This document shows, piece by piece, positions 43,679 through 44,442 of a stretch of 44,442 nt of DNA. Below the pieces are notes generated by a model, which was given only the letters and a program-made list of their open reading frames with translations, had not been told where the DNA came from and ran no database searches. A program made the position numbers and the translations under genes. Location: NCBI GenBank assembly GCA_045614225.1, contig JAZLCO010000106.1, positions 1-44,442 on the forward strand, written 5' to 3'. The first letter of the stretch is position 1; each line of letters begins with the position of its first letter. The DNA comes from UBA9715 sp045614225 (GTDB lineage: Bacteria; Actinomycetota; Coriobacteriia; Coriobacteriales; Eggerthellaceae).

Positions 43679-44320
43679 CTATGCGTTCCTGGCTAGCTCC
43701 ACGAAGTTCGACAGCAGCTTCAGGCCAGCGTCCGAGCTCTTCTCGGGATGGAACTGCACGGCAAACGCGCTCTTCCCCACCTGCACGGCACTCGGAAATG
43801 TGATCGAGTGCGTCGTCGTGGCGATAGCCTCGCATGCGTGCGGCGCTGCGTAGCTATGTGTGAAGTAGAAGAACTCGCGGTCCTTGATGCCTTTGAACAG
43901 CGGGTTTGGACGCTTGCTCAGGTAGTCGACCGTGTTCCAACCCACATGGGGAATCTTGAACGGCTTGCCCGCCATGTCGGTCTTGGGAAGCGCATCGACG
44001 ACGCCGGGGATGAGGCCCAAACCGGGTGTCGGCTTGCCCTCTGCGTGCTCGGTGCCACCCGTGAACAAGAGGTGCAGGCCCAGGCAGATGCCGAGGAACG
44101 GCACGCCCTCCTGGATGCGCTCGACGATGACCTCGTCCTGCCCGAGCTCGCGCATGGAGTTGGCCGCATCGGCGAACGCGCCCACGCCCGGCAACACGAT
44201 GGCGTCTGCGCGCTTTATCTCGTCAACATCGTCGGTGATGCGCGCGTCGGCGCCCACCGTGATGAGCCCGCGCTCGACGGACTTCAAGTTGCCCTTGTGG
44301 TAATCGACTACAACAATCAT
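43679..44320 (-). CDS. hisH: Imidazole glycerol phosphate synthase, glutamine amidotransferase subunit (HisH)
   Basis: 213 residues. Class I glutaminase with nucleophile Cys79 in GICLGLHLL, and the His/Glu pair in VQFHPEKSS. The N-terminus MIVVVDYHKGNLKSVERGL and oxyanion-region IVLPGVGAFADA are typical. It supplies ammonia to HisF. It is preceded by hisB with a gap of about 80 bases that contains a hairpin. Confidence 0.96.
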   Translation of the reverse strand: MIVVVDYHKGNLKSVERGLITVGADARITDDVDEIKRADAIVLPGVGAFADAANSMRELGQDEVIVERIQEGVPFLGICLGLHLLFTGGTEHAEGKPTPGLGLIPGVVDALPKTDMAGKPFKIPHVGWNTVDYLSKRPNPLFKGIKDREFFYFTHSYAAPHACEAIATTTHSITFPSAVQVGKSAFAVQFHPEKSSDAGLKLLSNFVELARNA

Positions 44321-44341
44321 TCAGTGCCTCTCTTTGCGAAA

Positions 44342-44372
44342 TGCGTGGAAAAGGGTCTGCCTTTCCCACGCA
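44342..44372. repeat. Hairpin between hisB and hisH
   Basis: TGCGTGG (44342-44348) and CCACGCA (44366-44372) pair, with a further inner AAAGG/CCTTT match. No T tract follows on the minus strand. It may slow but probably does not end transcription through the his operon. Confidence 0.5.
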
Positions 44373-44399
44373 CTCTTGCTTTTCCTCTGTGAGGAAGTC

Positions 44400-44442
44400 T
44401 TACAGCGCGCCCTTTGTGGACGGGAGCGCATCGGCAGCGCGT
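44400..44442 (-). CDS. hisB: Imidazoleglycerol-phosphate dehydratase, C-terminus (HisB, partial)
   Basis: The last codons read RAADALPSTKGAL-stop. The ending PSTKG[AV]L is the conserved C-terminus of HisB, and hisB is the expected gene before hisH. Only 13 residues are inside the window; the rest lies beyond the right edge. Confidence 0.8.
   Translation of the reverse strand, partial: RAADALPSTKGAL

Overview
The window looks like a chromosomal segment of an actinobacterium, most likely class Coriobacteriia (Eggerthella/Slackia-type). This is inferred from gene content: three LytR-CpsA-Psr (LCP) proteins, two DUF6541-type membrane proteins, hydrophobic-W (ChW) repeats on a secreted protein, a his cluster in the order B-H-A-F-I, and fairly high GC. 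No rRNA or tRNA gene was seen, so the genus is not fixed.

Layout. (1) 1-4 kb: a hybrid sensor histidine kinase followed, with an ATGA overlap, by a lipoprotein sugar-type binding protein (both minus strand), ended by a strong terminator. Beyond it lies a non-coding stretch with operator-like inverted repeats. (2) 4.1-7.7 kb: a large secreted protein with six ChW repeats, ricin-type beta-trefoils and a beta-lactamase-like serine hydrolase domain. (3) 7.9-23.6 kb, plus strand except for one LCP gene: two related DUF6541 membrane proteins, two teichoic-acid-type glycerol/ribitol phosphotransferases (one fused to two GT2 domains), a two-domain GT2, and a very large pyruvyltransferase / iron-sulfur / FrhB fusion. 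(4) 23.7-26.2 kb: a junction holding a beheaded glycosyltransferase gene, a complete-looking IS3-family element and the 5' end of an IS66-type element into which the IS3 element has inserted. (5) 26.2-41.5 kb, all minus strand: an envelope glycopolymer locus. In transcription order it reads lipoprotein LCP, tagO/wecA-like initiating transferase, LCP, tagG, tagH, tarI, tarJ, two GT2 genes, a gene remnant, UDP-sugar 6-dehydrogenase, GT2, and a PP-loop ATPase with a coiled coil and two CxxC motifs. (6) 41.6-44.4 kb: hisI, hisF, hisA, hisH and the last codons of hisB (minus strand), with three consecutive hairpins between hisH and hisA.

How it works together (inference): TagO would start a lipid-linked chain. 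TarI and TarJ would make CDP-ribitol. The phosphotransferases and GT2 enzymes would build and decorate the polymer, with the dehydrogenase supplying a uronic acid and the pyruvyltransferase adding pyruvate ketals. TagGH would export the chain and the LCP proteins would attach it to peptidoglycan. The two convergent gene blocks meet at the insertion sequences, which suggests that the locus was rearranged there.
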